Assembly: GCA_024226555.1 (NCBI GenBank)
Contig: JAAELO010000399.1
Location: 62,001 to 126,000, forward strand
DNA from: Desulfobacterales bacterium
Lineage (GTDB): Bacteria; Desulfobacterota; Desulfobacteria; Desulfobacterales; JAAELO01
DNA length: 64,000 bases
Direction: 5' to 3'
This document shows, one piece after another, positions 42,174 to 51,444 of this stretch. Each line of letters starts with the position of its first letter. Position 1 is the first letter of the stretch. The notes under the pieces are model-generated. The model had not been told where the DNA came from. It saw only the letters and a list, made by a program, of their open reading frames with translations, and did not search any database. Made by a program: the position numbers and the translations under genes.

Positions 42174-43226
42174 ATGAGTAACTTTAAAATCGGAAATATT
42201 CTTATTGGTCAGGAACACCCTCCTGTTATTATTGCAGAGATGTCGGGCAACCATAACCAATCTCTAGATAGGGCTCTGGAGATTGTTGAAGCAGCAGCAA
42301 AAGCAGGTGCTCATATCATAAAGCTGCAAACTTACACTGCTGATACCATGACACTGGATGTAAGAGAGGGGGAGTTTTTTATTGATGACGAAAACAGTCT
42401 CTGGAAGGGAAACAGCCTACATGACCTTTATAAAAATGCCTATACACCATGGGATTGGCATGAGCCAATTATCCGGAAGGCAGAAGAGCTTGGAGTACTC
42501 TGCTTCAGTACGCCCTTTGACAGTACAGCAGTTGATTTTCTTGAAAATCTTAATATACCTGCATATAAAATAGCATCCTTTGAAAACGCAGATCTGCCAC
42601 TTATAAGGAAGGTCGCTTCAACCGGAAAACCTATGATTATTTCCACTGGTATGGCTACATTAGCCGAACTGGATGAAACTGTGAAAACTCTTCGTGAAAG
42701 TCGTTGTGAAAATTTTATTCTTTTAAAATGTACCAGTTCCTACCCTGCATCACCAGAGAACAGTAATATACTAACAATTCCTCATATGCGAGAACTTTTT
42801 AAATGTGAGGTGGGCCTTTCTGACCACACCTTGGGAGTTGGAGCTTCTATTGCTGCGGTTGCTCATGGAGCCACCGTTATTGAAAAACATTTCACACTAA
42901 ATCGATCAGATGGTGGAGTAGATTCTGCTTTTTCAATTGAACCAGCAGAATTAAAAATACTTGTGGAGGAAACTGAGCGAGCATGGCAATCTTTAGGAAC
43001 AGTGACTTATGGTATTTCCGAAGCCGAAAAAACAATGGCAAAGTATCGTCGCTCTTTATATATAGACCAAGACTTAAAGACTGGTGATAGATTAACCTCT
43101 GAGAACCTAAGAATCGTTCGCCCTGGCTTAGGTCTTCCACCGAAATATTTTGATGTATTAATTGGACGAAGTGTCGGATGCGATATAAAAAAAGGAACTC
43201 CTGTTAATTGGAATCTTTTTCTATAA
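42174..43226 (+). CDS. pseI: Pseudaminic acid synthase
   Basis: PPVIIAEMSGNHNQSLDRALEIVEAAAKAGAHIIKLQTYTADTMTLD, C-terminal SAF domain RRSLYIDQDLKTGDRLTSENLRIVRPGLGLPP. Confidence 0.93.
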   Translation: MSNFKIGNILIGQEHPPVIIAEMSGNHNQSLDRALEIVEAAAKAGAHIIKLQTYTADTMTLDVREGEFFIDDENSLWKGNSLHDLYKNAYTPWDWHEPIIRKAEELGVLCFSTPFDSTAVDFLENLNIPAYKIASFENADLPLIRKVASTGKPMIISTGMATLAELDETVKTLRESRCENFILLKCTSSYPASPENSNILTIPHMRELFKCEVGLSDHTLGVGASIAAVAHGATVIEKHFTLNRSDGGVDSAFSIEPAELKILVEETERAWQSLGTVTYGISEAEKTMAKYRRSLYIDQDLKTGDRLTSENLRIVRPGLGLPPKYFDVLIGRSVGCDIKKGTPVNWNLFL

Positions 43227-43288
43227 CTGAAATTAGCACATTACTATGTTGTTGTGAGTTGATATTATAAAAAAGGTGAAATTGTAAT

Positions 43289-44227
43289 ATGAAAAATTCA
43301 ATTCTATTTATTATTGGTGCAACCAAGACAGCAAGTTCAACCTTGCTAGGAATGCTTAATTGCCATCCGGATATATTTCTTTTTTATGAAACCGATTTAT
43401 ATAAAAGAATACCCTCGAAATACTCTAAACGTTTCTTAGAAAAATATCCTGATGCTAGATACTTCATGGGACACCAAGATGATATTGGAAAACCCTACAA
43501 ACAGGCAAAAGATTTTTTTAGAAAAAAAGGTCATGAATTTAAGATTATTGGAGATGGAACACATGAGTTAGATTCTAATCTTGATAAATTGAAAAACTAT
43601 AAAGCAATATTTTTAATTAGGGATATACAGTCCTGGCTTTATAAAGATGCAGTTGTTATTGGGTATTCATCTATAAATGATATAATACCAGCGGCTGTAG
43701 ACTATTCAGTATCTTTCCTGCAAAGTTTTTTACTTCCAGATGTTCTGCATATTAGCATGGAAGAATTAATTTTGGATAATCAAAATGTTATCAATAAAGT
43801 TAGTGATTTTATTGGGTTAGAGTTAAATCTCGGGAAATGGTGGGAAAAAATAGATAAACAAGGTGAACCTAAAAATGCTCAAAGATGGTGGGAAGTACAT
43901 CCATCTTCATTGCAAAAGCCAAAGCAATTAGATATAGAGATTGAGATAAAGACTCATAAATTTTGGGACACTATATTGCCAATATTTAATAAATATTACC
44001 AACATCTCGAAAAAGGATTCTCATCAGAAGAAATAAAGCATGACATCGAAGAATTATTGAAATTGAGAAAATTATCACCGATTAATTTAACAAATATTTA
44101 TGCTAATTATAACAAAGACATTTTTTTTCCAAAAGTTAAAAAACAGAATATGAATGAAAAATTAAAGAACATTCTGAGAAGGTGTGTAAATAAATTGCAT
44201 CGCGAAACAATTAAACTATTGGGCTAA
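43289..44227 (+). CDS. Sulfotransferase-family protein
   Basis: IIGATKTASSTLLGMLNCHPDIFLFYET (5'-PSB-like loop), later IFLIRDIQSWLYKD and SMEELILDNQNVINKVSDFIGLEL. Confidence 0.78.
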   Translation: MKNSILFIIGATKTASSTLLGMLNCHPDIFLFYETDLYKRIPSKYSKRFLEKYPDARYFMGHQDDIGKPYKQAKDFFRKKGHEFKIIGDGTHELDSNLDKLKNYKAIFLIRDIQSWLYKDAVVIGYSSINDIIPAAVDYSVSFLQSFLLPDVLHISMEELILDNQNVINKVSDFIGLELNLGKWWEKIDKQGEPKNAQRWWEVHPSSLQKPKQLDIEIEIKTHKFWDTILPIFNKYYQHLEKGFSSEEIKHDIEELLKLRKLSPINLTNIYANYNKDIFFPKVKKQNMNEKLKNILRRCVNKLHRETIKLLG

Positions 44228-44399
44228 AAAAAAGTAAGGAAAGTATTTAGAATAAAAAGGGAGTCTTTACATATGTATTGTAGCATAAGAGAAAACCATG
44301 AAAAAAATAGGCTATTAAGCAATTTAATGGTTTACTTTGGTGATTATTTATTACCCGGAGTACCTCTTTTAACTATGTACAAAATTTAAAAGGAACACA

Positions 44400-45425
44400 A
44401 TGAATAGATCAATACTTGTTACGCTTGGCCCCAGTTCTTTTAATAAAAATAAAGTCGAGCAGATGACAAAACAAAATGTAGCACTTTTTAGGATAAATTT
44501 GTCTCATACTCCAATTGAGGAAGTTGAAAAAAAGATAAAACAAATTCAATCATGGACTAATGTTCCTATTTGCCTGGATAGCGAAGGTGCACAAATACGA
44601 AATCAGAATATGATCGATGAAGAAGTTTCTTACACAAAAGGCGATCGGGTAAAAATTCACTTTGAAGAAGTTATTGGAGATCAACATAATATTTCATTTA
44701 CACCCAATCATGTTGCAAAATTATTTCAAACCGGTGATATTATCAATGTTGATTTCAATTCAGTTTGTTTTTCTGTTGAGTCTTTAAACAAGGACTATTG
44801 TATAGCTTGTGTCAAACGTGGAGGTCATGTCGGCAGTAATAAAGCTGCTGACCTAAATCGTTCAGTGCCGTTAAATCCAATTACAGAAAAAGATAAGGCT
44901 GCAATTGAAATTGGTAGATCTTTGGGTATTATTAATTTTGCTTTATCATTTACAAATAACAAAGAAAATGTCCTGGAAATGAGAAAACTTACAGGTAAGA
45001 AGTCATGCATTATATCAAAAATTGAGAGCTATTCTGGATTACTAAATTTAAATGAAATCATCCAGGAAGCCGATCAAATATTGATCGATAGAGGTGATCT
45101 ATCTCGGCAAGTTCCTATTGTTAAAATACCATTTCTACAAAGACGAATCATTTCTCAAGTCAGATCTCACGGAAAACCGGTTTTCGTTGCCACTAACCTA
45201 CTTGAGTCAATGATTGGAACCCCGACACCGACAAGAGCAGAATTAAATGATGTAGTCAGTACGTTATCAATGGGTGCCAGTGGTTTGGTATTAGCCGCAG
45301 AAACTGCAATAGGAAAATTTCCAGTAGATTCTGTAAAAATTATCAGGGAACTAATTAATCAGTTCGAAAAATGGACATCAAATACCAGTATTGACGAACT
45401 TCTGGAAGATTGTCCTTTTTCTTAA
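44400..45425 (+). CDS. Short pyruvate-kinase-like protein (341 aa)
   Basis: VTLGPSSFNKNKVEQM, LFRINLSHTP, IISKIESYSGLLNLNEI, DRGDLSRQVP, VFVATNLLESMIGTPTPTRAELNDV; lacks the usual C-terminal domain. Confidence 0.85.
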   Translation: MNRSILVTLGPSSFNKNKVEQMTKQNVALFRINLSHTPIEEVEKKIKQIQSWTNVPICLDSEGAQIRNQNMIDEEVSYTKGDRVKIHFEEVIGDQHNISFTPNHVAKLFQTGDIINVDFNSVCFSVESLNKDYCIACVKRGGHVGSNKAADLNRSVPLNPITEKDKAAIEIGRSLGIINFALSFTNNKENVLEMRKLTGKKSCIISKIESYSGLLNLNEIIQEADQILIDRGDLSRQVPIVKIPFLQRRIISQVRSHGKPVFVATNLLESMIGTPTPTRAELNDVVSTLSMGASGLVLAAETAIGKFPVDSVKIIRELINQFEKWTSNTSIDELLEDCPFS

Positions 45426-45443
45426 AAAAGGAAAATTGAAAAT

Positions 45444-45956
45444 ATGAACAAACCTGTATTGTGGCTCATGGGACCAACTTCAAGTGGGAAAACAACAATT
45501 TCCAAAGCATTTTTAGCTAAACTAACACAAACACAAACACCAGTTATTCATTATGATGGCGATGAAATACGAAATTTTTTTGGTTCGGGGCATGGATTTA
45601 CATCTGATGATAGGTTTATGGTGATTAAAACACTGGTACACTTAGCAAAAAAAGCATCTTGTTCAGGTTTAAATACAATTGTTTCAGCTCTTACGGCTGA
45701 GCCTGAGGCAAGAATGTATGTATCCTCACAAATAGGTAATCTACATACCATTTTGGTAAAAAGTAACATTTCGGAATGTGTAAAAAGGGATCCAAAAGGA
45801 TTATATAAAAAAGCAATTTCCGGGGAGATCACAACTCTTATTGGATATAATTCGGAATACATAATGCCTATTTCTCCAAATCTTATTCTTGATACGAATA
45901 AGAATGAAATACAAGATTCTGTCGATGAACTTGAAAATTATTTTCTAAAGTTATAG
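45444..45956 (+). CDS. cysC: Adenylylsulfate kinase-like
   Basis: LWLMGPTSSGKTTISKAF Walker A, YDGDEIRNFFGSGHGFTSDDRF, RDPKGLYKKAISGEI. Confidence 0.87.
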   Translation: MNKPVLWLMGPTSSGKTTISKAFLAKLTQTQTPVIHYDGDEIRNFFGSGHGFTSDDRFMVIKTLVHLAKKASCSGLNTIVSALTAEPEARMYVSSQIGNLHTILVKSNISECVKRDPKGLYKKAISGEITTLIGYNSEYIMPISPNLILDTNKNEIQDSVDELENYFLKL

Positions 45957-46193
45957 CAGCTAAATAATAGCTATCCGTAGAGTTCTTACATTGTTTATTT
46001 ATGTTTATAAATTTTAAGAATTGAAATAAAATACCGGCTCTTGGATAGGGGAAATTAATATTTAATAGATTAAAAATTGCTGATGCAAATGAGCTTATTT
46101 AGAATATGAGTACAACAGGAGAAACACTTATTTCTTGTCAGATAGTATAAGATGATTAATGGATTTTTTGGATCTGATAGAATTATAAAGTAG

Positions 46194-46340
46194 GCCAAAG
46201 ATCAATTATTACTAAATGATAAGGTTGTTCTATTTAATTTAAACGGGCATGGAATTATGTTAAAGCTGCAAATACAATGGTTAGGATACTACCTCATTGA
46301 TGTTCTTCTATTTCATCCAAAACTATATAGTAACACTTAA
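46194..46340 (+). pseudogene. Possible relic of the C-terminus of a TrpB-like PLP enzyme
   Basis: AKDQLLLNDKVVLFNLNGHGIMLKLQIQW resembles the xxxVVxFNLSGHG ending of TrpB-like proteins; no intact ORF. Confidence 0.3.
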
Positions 46341-46383
46341 CATTTCAGATACTTTAACAAGATATTAGACTGGGGAATAAATA

Positions 46384-48450
46384 ATGAAAGATTTTAAAAT
46401 TTGTATTAATAGTGAACTATGTCCTAATATTGATGGTCATTATAAAACTTATCGTGATAATCAAGATTTGTTTGTAATTGGTAACCTATATGGAGCATAT
46501 TATAAAAATACTTATTTGAATGATCAGGAAACAATCAGTTTGTTTCATGATAATATTCAGCAAATTAATAAGATAATAGAAATCATTCAATGTACAGCAG
46601 GCGATTACTATTTGATTATAAAGCAACAATCCTCTGTTTATATATTTAGTTCAACAAACACGCCTGGGATTTTTTACAAGGAAGGGGATCGCGAAATCTT
46701 TTTAACAAACATTATCAGTGATGCCTTTGTCCAAAGTTCTGTTGATAAATTAGAACAAACTCAATTATTTAACTATATATATACTGTTGGAATAAGAGCT
46801 TCATTCGACACCTTTTTTTCTAATGTTAAAAGAGCACCAGGCGGATCTTATCTTAAGATATCTAACGATTGGAGTATTGATAATATAATATATGTAAAAA
46901 AATCATATAATGATTTTTCAGACACTTATACTAATAAATCTGATAAAGAAAAGTACGATTCATTTAAGAGTGCTATAGACGTCTCCACTCAATTAATTGC
47001 CAATCATTTTGGGAATGAAAAAATTTATTTAATGGTGTCGGGTGGAGCAGATTCTTGCATGATGCTAAGTGCATTCTTAAACGCTGGCATAAAACCAATA
47101 GCCATTAATTGGCAATCTGGAGGTAGTCAAGGCAGATGGCAGGATAAAATTATAGAAAAGCTTTCGAAAGAAATGGGATTTGAATACAAAGTTATAAGAG
47201 GGAATCCGATAAGTGAGGTACAAACGGCAAATGAGTTGGAAAATCATTTTAAAAAAGAGTTGTTTGAAATTGTTAAAAACCCATACATTCAACTATATCA
47301 CTATTTTAATGAAAATAATATAAACGATGCTGTCGTATTTTCTGGCCAAAATCTTGACGGATTATTTGAATTTTTTACATCATTCAAATCGGCCTATATC
47401 GGACTAAAATCGAATATCCTGGAGTTTATTACAAGAATATTCTGCGAAATTATGGGAACCGATTTTTTCTTTAGGAACATTTCGAAATTCAAAAGATTTT
47501 TTCAATTTTTAATAAAAAGAGAAATTAACTACCCCTATTATGATTATCTGTTGTCGATGTCAAATAATACGCAAGGATTTGAAACTATGCTTCCTTATAC
47601 ATATTTAAAGACTTTAAACAAGGGGTCCTCAGATTTTATAATGCCTTTGAACAACACATATTTTATAAAAACAGAGGTTGTAAACGCATATAAAAGAAAC
47701 GTAGGTTCAATTAACATTAATTCCATTCACTTAGGCATTCAAGAGAAAACATTACTAAATAGACTGTTAGATAATGAAGACGAAGCCAGGTTAAAAAATC
47801 AAAAGCCACTAGAGAAAAGAACATATTTTAACCATCTTATCCGACTTCTTAAATATTTAAATGCACATCAGCCCTTCATATTGAAATATTCGATGATGGC
47901 CAGATCCTTGAATTATCAATTAAAGAACTATGGTGATCAAGATATTTTGAGGAAATTTTGTCTTGAATATAATCGAAATTCATTTAAAGATTTATACTTA
48001 CCCAAACGTTTTAAATACAAGTTTATCAACGAAAATTTACCAAATTCCAGTTATAAAAAAATCACAAAAGCAGCAGCTCTTGAAACAGGTTGGAGGCGAT
48101 CCATTTTTAAAGCAATTTTTGTTATTTCTAAAAACACTATAAAATCTATTTTACGGCCAGTTTTTCATATATTTAAAAAGAACAGTAAAAGATTGACACC
48201 AAAGGGTAACGATTTAACAATGCTAAAAGAAATTTGGAATCGGAATAAAACAAACTTTTTTGAATACACAAAGATCGGTGATGATACTTCTATAACAGAA
48301 TATTTTAAAGATATCGAAAATAAACTCAACTCGCTTCAATACATTGAAAATAAGAACGAATATAACGAGATCGAACGTTTCGTTAAGTTAAAAGTTTATT
48401 TAAACGAAATCTTATCAAAACAGATGACCAATGGCACAAAAACATACTGA
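46384..48450 (+). CDS. Asparagine-synthase-family protein with degenerate N-terminal domain
   Basis: PP-loop YLMVSGGADSCMMLSAFLNAGIKPIAINWQ; N-terminus lacks the MCG Ntn nucleophile. Confidence 0.72.
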   Translation: MKDFKICINSELCPNIDGHYKTYRDNQDLFVIGNLYGAYYKNTYLNDQETISLFHDNIQQINKIIEIIQCTAGDYYLIIKQQSSVYIFSSTNTPGIFYKEGDREIFLTNIISDAFVQSSVDKLEQTQLFNYIYTVGIRASFDTFFSNVKRAPGGSYLKISNDWSIDNIIYVKKSYNDFSDTYTNKSDKEKYDSFKSAIDVSTQLIANHFGNEKIYLMVSGGADSCMMLSAFLNAGIKPIAINWQSGGSQGRWQDKIIEKLSKEMGFEYKVIRGNPISEVQTANELENHFKKELFEIVKNPYIQLYHYFNENNINDAVVFSGQNLDGLFEFFTSFKSAYIGLKSNILEFITRIFCEIMGTDFFFRNISKFKRFFQFLIKREINYPYYDYLLSMSNNTQGFETMLPYTYLKTLNKGSSDFIMPLNNTYFIKTEVVNAYKRNVGSININSIHLGIQEKTLLNRLLDNEDEARLKNQKPLEKRTYFNHLIRLLKYLNAHQPFILKYSMMARSLNYQLKNYGDQDILRKFCLEYNRNSFKDLYLPKRFKYKFINENLPNSSYKKITKAAALETGWRRSIFKAIFVISKNTIKSILRPVFHIFKKNSKRLTPKGNDLTMLKEIWNRNKTNFFEYTKIGDDTSITEYFKDIENKLNSLQYIENKNEYNEIERFVKLKVYLNEILSKQMTNGTKTY

Positions 48451-48643
48451 GCCTTTTTTATCCAAAGAATACATAAGACAGAAACTCGACTATCGCCATA
48501 TACTAAATTGCCATCCAAAAATTTTCACACTATATGAAACAAGTTTAGGACATTTTATGGCTCAAAAAAAGGTAATCAATTTTTATAGGTTATTCGGGAA
48601 GTATGCCGATTGTTCCGTAATTGTTTTGATATTGGCATTATAA
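48431..48643 (+). pseudogene. Degenerate sulfotransferase fragment
   Basis: ILNCHPKIFTLYETSLGHFMA matches MLNCHPDIFLFYETDLY of the intact sulfotransferase at 43289. Confidence 0.55.
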
Positions 48644-48899
48644 ATCAATAACTTGCTGATCATTTAAACGAAAGTTCTAATGGAAAGGTCGAAATTATAC
48701 CAAATGAATTTTGTGATGGTAATTAATAATAAAGTAGTAGTACAGACAAAAAGTTTATATTTCCGAAATATTTGCTGTCTGAATCATTAATAAATCAAAA
48801 TCCTTACAGGTTATCATAAGAATTGATCTAATAAATTTGGTTTTGCTAAAAAAGTTAAACTGAAAATTATTTAATACCACAAATATTTTAGAGGAAAAA

Positions 48900-50057
48900 A
48901 TGAATATAAAATATTGTAAAAAGTGTATAATGCCGGAGACAAAACCGGACTTACATATAGATGAAAATGGGGTTTGTAATGCATGCCGCTACTTTGATCA
49001 ACGTGTAGATGTTGACTGGGATCAACGTGAATTAGAATTCAAAAGCATTCTGGACAGATATCGGTCAAAAGACGGGAACAAGCATGACTGCATTATTCCT
49101 GTAAGTGGAGGAAAAGATAGCACATATATGACATTAAAAATGCTTGAATACGGAATGAATCCCTTATGTGTTACTTCAACTACCTGCAAACTTTCAGATA
49201 TTGGGCGAAGAAATATTGAAAATATAAAAAAATTAGGGGTCGATTATATTGAGGTATCCACAAATCCAGTTGTAAGAAGTAGAATTAATAAACTGACTCT
49301 AAAACAAGTTGGGGATATCTCATGGGCAGAACATTTAACCATTTTTACGATTCCGATCAGGATATCAGTTCAGATGAATATTCCATTGATTATTTGGGGT
49401 GAAAATTCTCAGAATGAAAACGGTGGTCCTGCAGCTGATGCAGAAAACAATACCCTGAGCCGTAACTGGCTTGAAGAATTTGGAGGTTTGCTGGGACTTC
49501 GGGTTTCAGACCTGGTAGGGCAGGAAGGAATCCGTAAACAGGATCTGATCTTATACAACTATCCTTCCAACGAGGAACTTGAGAAAGTTGGTGTAACCGG
49601 GTTGTTTCTTGGATATTACATCCCCTGGGATGGTCATAATAATGCCTTGATTGCTCAGGCGTACGGTTTTGAATCCTATCCCAAACAGGTGGAAGGATCC
49701 ATTATTAACTATGAAAATCTGGACAACCTCCAGATGCGGATACATGATTATTTCAAATATCTTAAATTCGGTTTTGACCGCTCAACTGACTGGGCTTGCT
49801 GGCACATCCGTAGGGGAAGGTTGACCCGTGGTGAGGGAGTTGAACTTGCTAAACAAAATGGGGGAAGATTTCCCTGGACATATCTTGGTAAACCAATTGA
49901 AGAGATCATGGATGATATTGATATGACAATGGAAGAGTTCAACAGGATTTGCGATCAGTTCACAAATAAAAAATTATTTAAAAGTGATAAACGCGGAAAT
50001 CTCATCAAAAACAAAGATGGTGATTTGATTAAAATCAACTATGACAACGTGGAATAA
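48900..50057 (+). CDS. N-acetyl sugar amidotransferase (WbpG/PseA-like)
   Basis: YCKKCIMPETKPDLHIDENGVCNACRYFD, CIIPVSGGKDSTYMTLKMLE. Confidence 0.93.
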   Translation: MNIKYCKKCIMPETKPDLHIDENGVCNACRYFDQRVDVDWDQRELEFKSILDRYRSKDGNKHDCIIPVSGGKDSTYMTLKMLEYGMNPLCVTSTTCKLSDIGRRNIENIKKLGVDYIEVSTNPVVRSRINKLTLKQVGDISWAEHLTIFTIPIRISVQMNIPLIIWGENSQNENGGPAADAENNTLSRNWLEEFGGLLGLRVSDLVGQEGIRKQDLILYNYPSNEELEKVGVTGLFLGYYIPWDGHNNALIAQAYGFESYPKQVEGSIINYENLDNLQMRIHDYFKYLKFGFDRSTDWACWHIRRGRLTRGEGVELAKQNGGRFPWTYLGKPIEEIMDDIDMTMEEFNRICDQFTNKKLFKSDKRGNLIKNKDGDLIKINYDNVE

Positions 50058-50068
50058 TCAATATTAAA

Positions 50069-50686
50069 ATGAATAATGTTATTGTTATCGACTATGATAT
50101 GGGGAATACGGATTCAATACTCCGGGCAATTGAAGAGTGCGGTGGAAATCCGGTATTGTCTAATAAAAAATCTGATTTAGATGATGCAAGTCATATAATA
50201 TTACCGGGTGTGGGTTCTTTCCAGAAAGCAATGGAAAATATAAATTCCCTTGAGATCATAGACTCCCTTGAAGAACAGATATTCACGTTTAAAGTACCCT
50301 TCCTTGGTATATGTCTTGGGATGCAGCTTATGGCCACTCAAGGAGCAGAAAACGGTGTTACCAATGGTTTAAACTGGATCAACGGCAACGTCGTTAAATT
50401 TCAACAGACTGAAAAGAAAGAACGTATTCCGCATATAGGATGGAATGAAATCCATTTAAAGGAACCTAATCCCTTGTTTGAAGGAATTGAGTCTGGTAAA
50501 GACTTTTACTTTGTTAACAGCTTTCATTTCGAGTGTACGGACAAATCAAATGAGTTGTCTAAAACACCTTACTGCGGGGAGTTCGTGTCCGCTGTAAACA
50601 AGGATAATCTATATGGAGTCCAGTTCCACCCTGAAAAAAGCCAGAAGTTCGGTTTTAAAATCATAAAAAATTTTCTTGCGTTATAA
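50069..50686 (+). CDS. hisH: HisH-type glutamine amidotransferase subunit
   Basis: VIDYDMGNTDSILRAIEECGGNPVLS, FLGICLGMQLM, YGVQFHPEKS. Confidence 0.93.
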   Translation: MNNVIVIDYDMGNTDSILRAIEECGGNPVLSNKKSDLDDASHIILPGVGSFQKAMENINSLEIIDSLEEQIFTFKVPFLGICLGMQLMATQGAENGVTNGLNWINGNVVKFQQTEKKERIPHIGWNEIHLKEPNPLFEGIESGKDFYFVNSFHFECTDKSNELSKTPYCGEFVSAVNKDNLYGVQFHPEKSQKFGFKIIKNFLAL

Positions 50687-50688
50687 AT

Positions 50689-51444
50689 ATGCTTAAACTT
50701 CGAATTATACCCACATTATTATATAAAAACATGACTCTGGTAAAAGGGGTTGGTTTTGATAGCTGGCGTAGAGTCGGCAGTGTTATTCAGGCAATAAAAG
50801 TCTACAACATGAGAATGGTAGATGAACTCATTTTTGTAGACATTACAGCTACCCGTGAAAACAGGAAACCGGATTTCGAACTGGTTGATGATTTTGCTGA
50901 TGAATGCTTCATGCCGCTAACTGTCGGAGGGGGAGTAAATGATATTGAAGATGTTCGGAGATTGCTACAGGTAGGTGCGGACAAAGTCGCAATTAATTCT
51001 TCAGCGATAACTAATCCTGGTCTTGTTAAAGAAGCTGCTTGTGAATTCGGTTCACAATGTGTTGTAATCAGCATTGACTGCAAAAAGAATAATGGAAAAT
51101 ATGAGGTTTATTCTCACTCCGGTACTCAACCCACAGGTCTTGATATGGTAGAACACGCAGTTGAAATGGAAATATCAGGTGCTGGTGAAATTTTGCTGAC
51201 TTCGATTGAACTGGATGGAACCATGAAAGGTTATGATCTTGAGATGATAGATCAGGTTGTAAAAGCTGTTAATATTCCGGTAATAGCATCCGGAGGAGCT
51301 GGAAACTATGAGCATATGTACGAACTGGTCAGTAAAACAAATGTGGATGCACTGGCATCAGCAAGTATATATCATTTCACAGAACAAACTCCGCTGGAAG
51401 CAAAGTTGTTCTTAAAAAAGAAAGGTATAAATGTCAGATTATAA
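50689..51444 (+). CDS. hisF: HisF-type cyclase paralog
   Basis: LRIIPTLLYKNMTLVKGVGF, MPLTVGGGVNDIEDVRRLLQVGADKVAINSSA, PVIASGGAGNYEHM. Confidence 0.92.
   Translation: MLKLRIIPTLLYKNMTLVKGVGFDSWRRVGSVIQAIKVYNMRMVDELIFVDITATRENRKPDFELVDDFADECFMPLTVGGGVNDIEDVRRLLQVGADKVAINSSAITNPGLVKEAACEFGSQCVVISIDCKKNNGKYEVYSHSGTQPTGLDMVEHAVEMEISGAGEILLTSIELDGTMKGYDLEMIDQVVKAVNIPVIASGGAGNYEHMYELVSKTNVDALASASIYHFTEQTPLEAKLFLKKKGINVRL

Noticed and set aside
44274-44390. 38-aa ORF MYCSIRENHEKNRLLSNLMVYFGDYLLPGVPLLTMYKI between sulfotransferase and PK-like genes
   Set aside because: No clear RBS or recognisable homology; may be another relic but cannot be supported from sequence alone.
50802-51083. 93-aa minus-strand ORF opposite hisF
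   Set aside because: Antisense to hisF-like gene; Ser/Thr-rich shadow translation.
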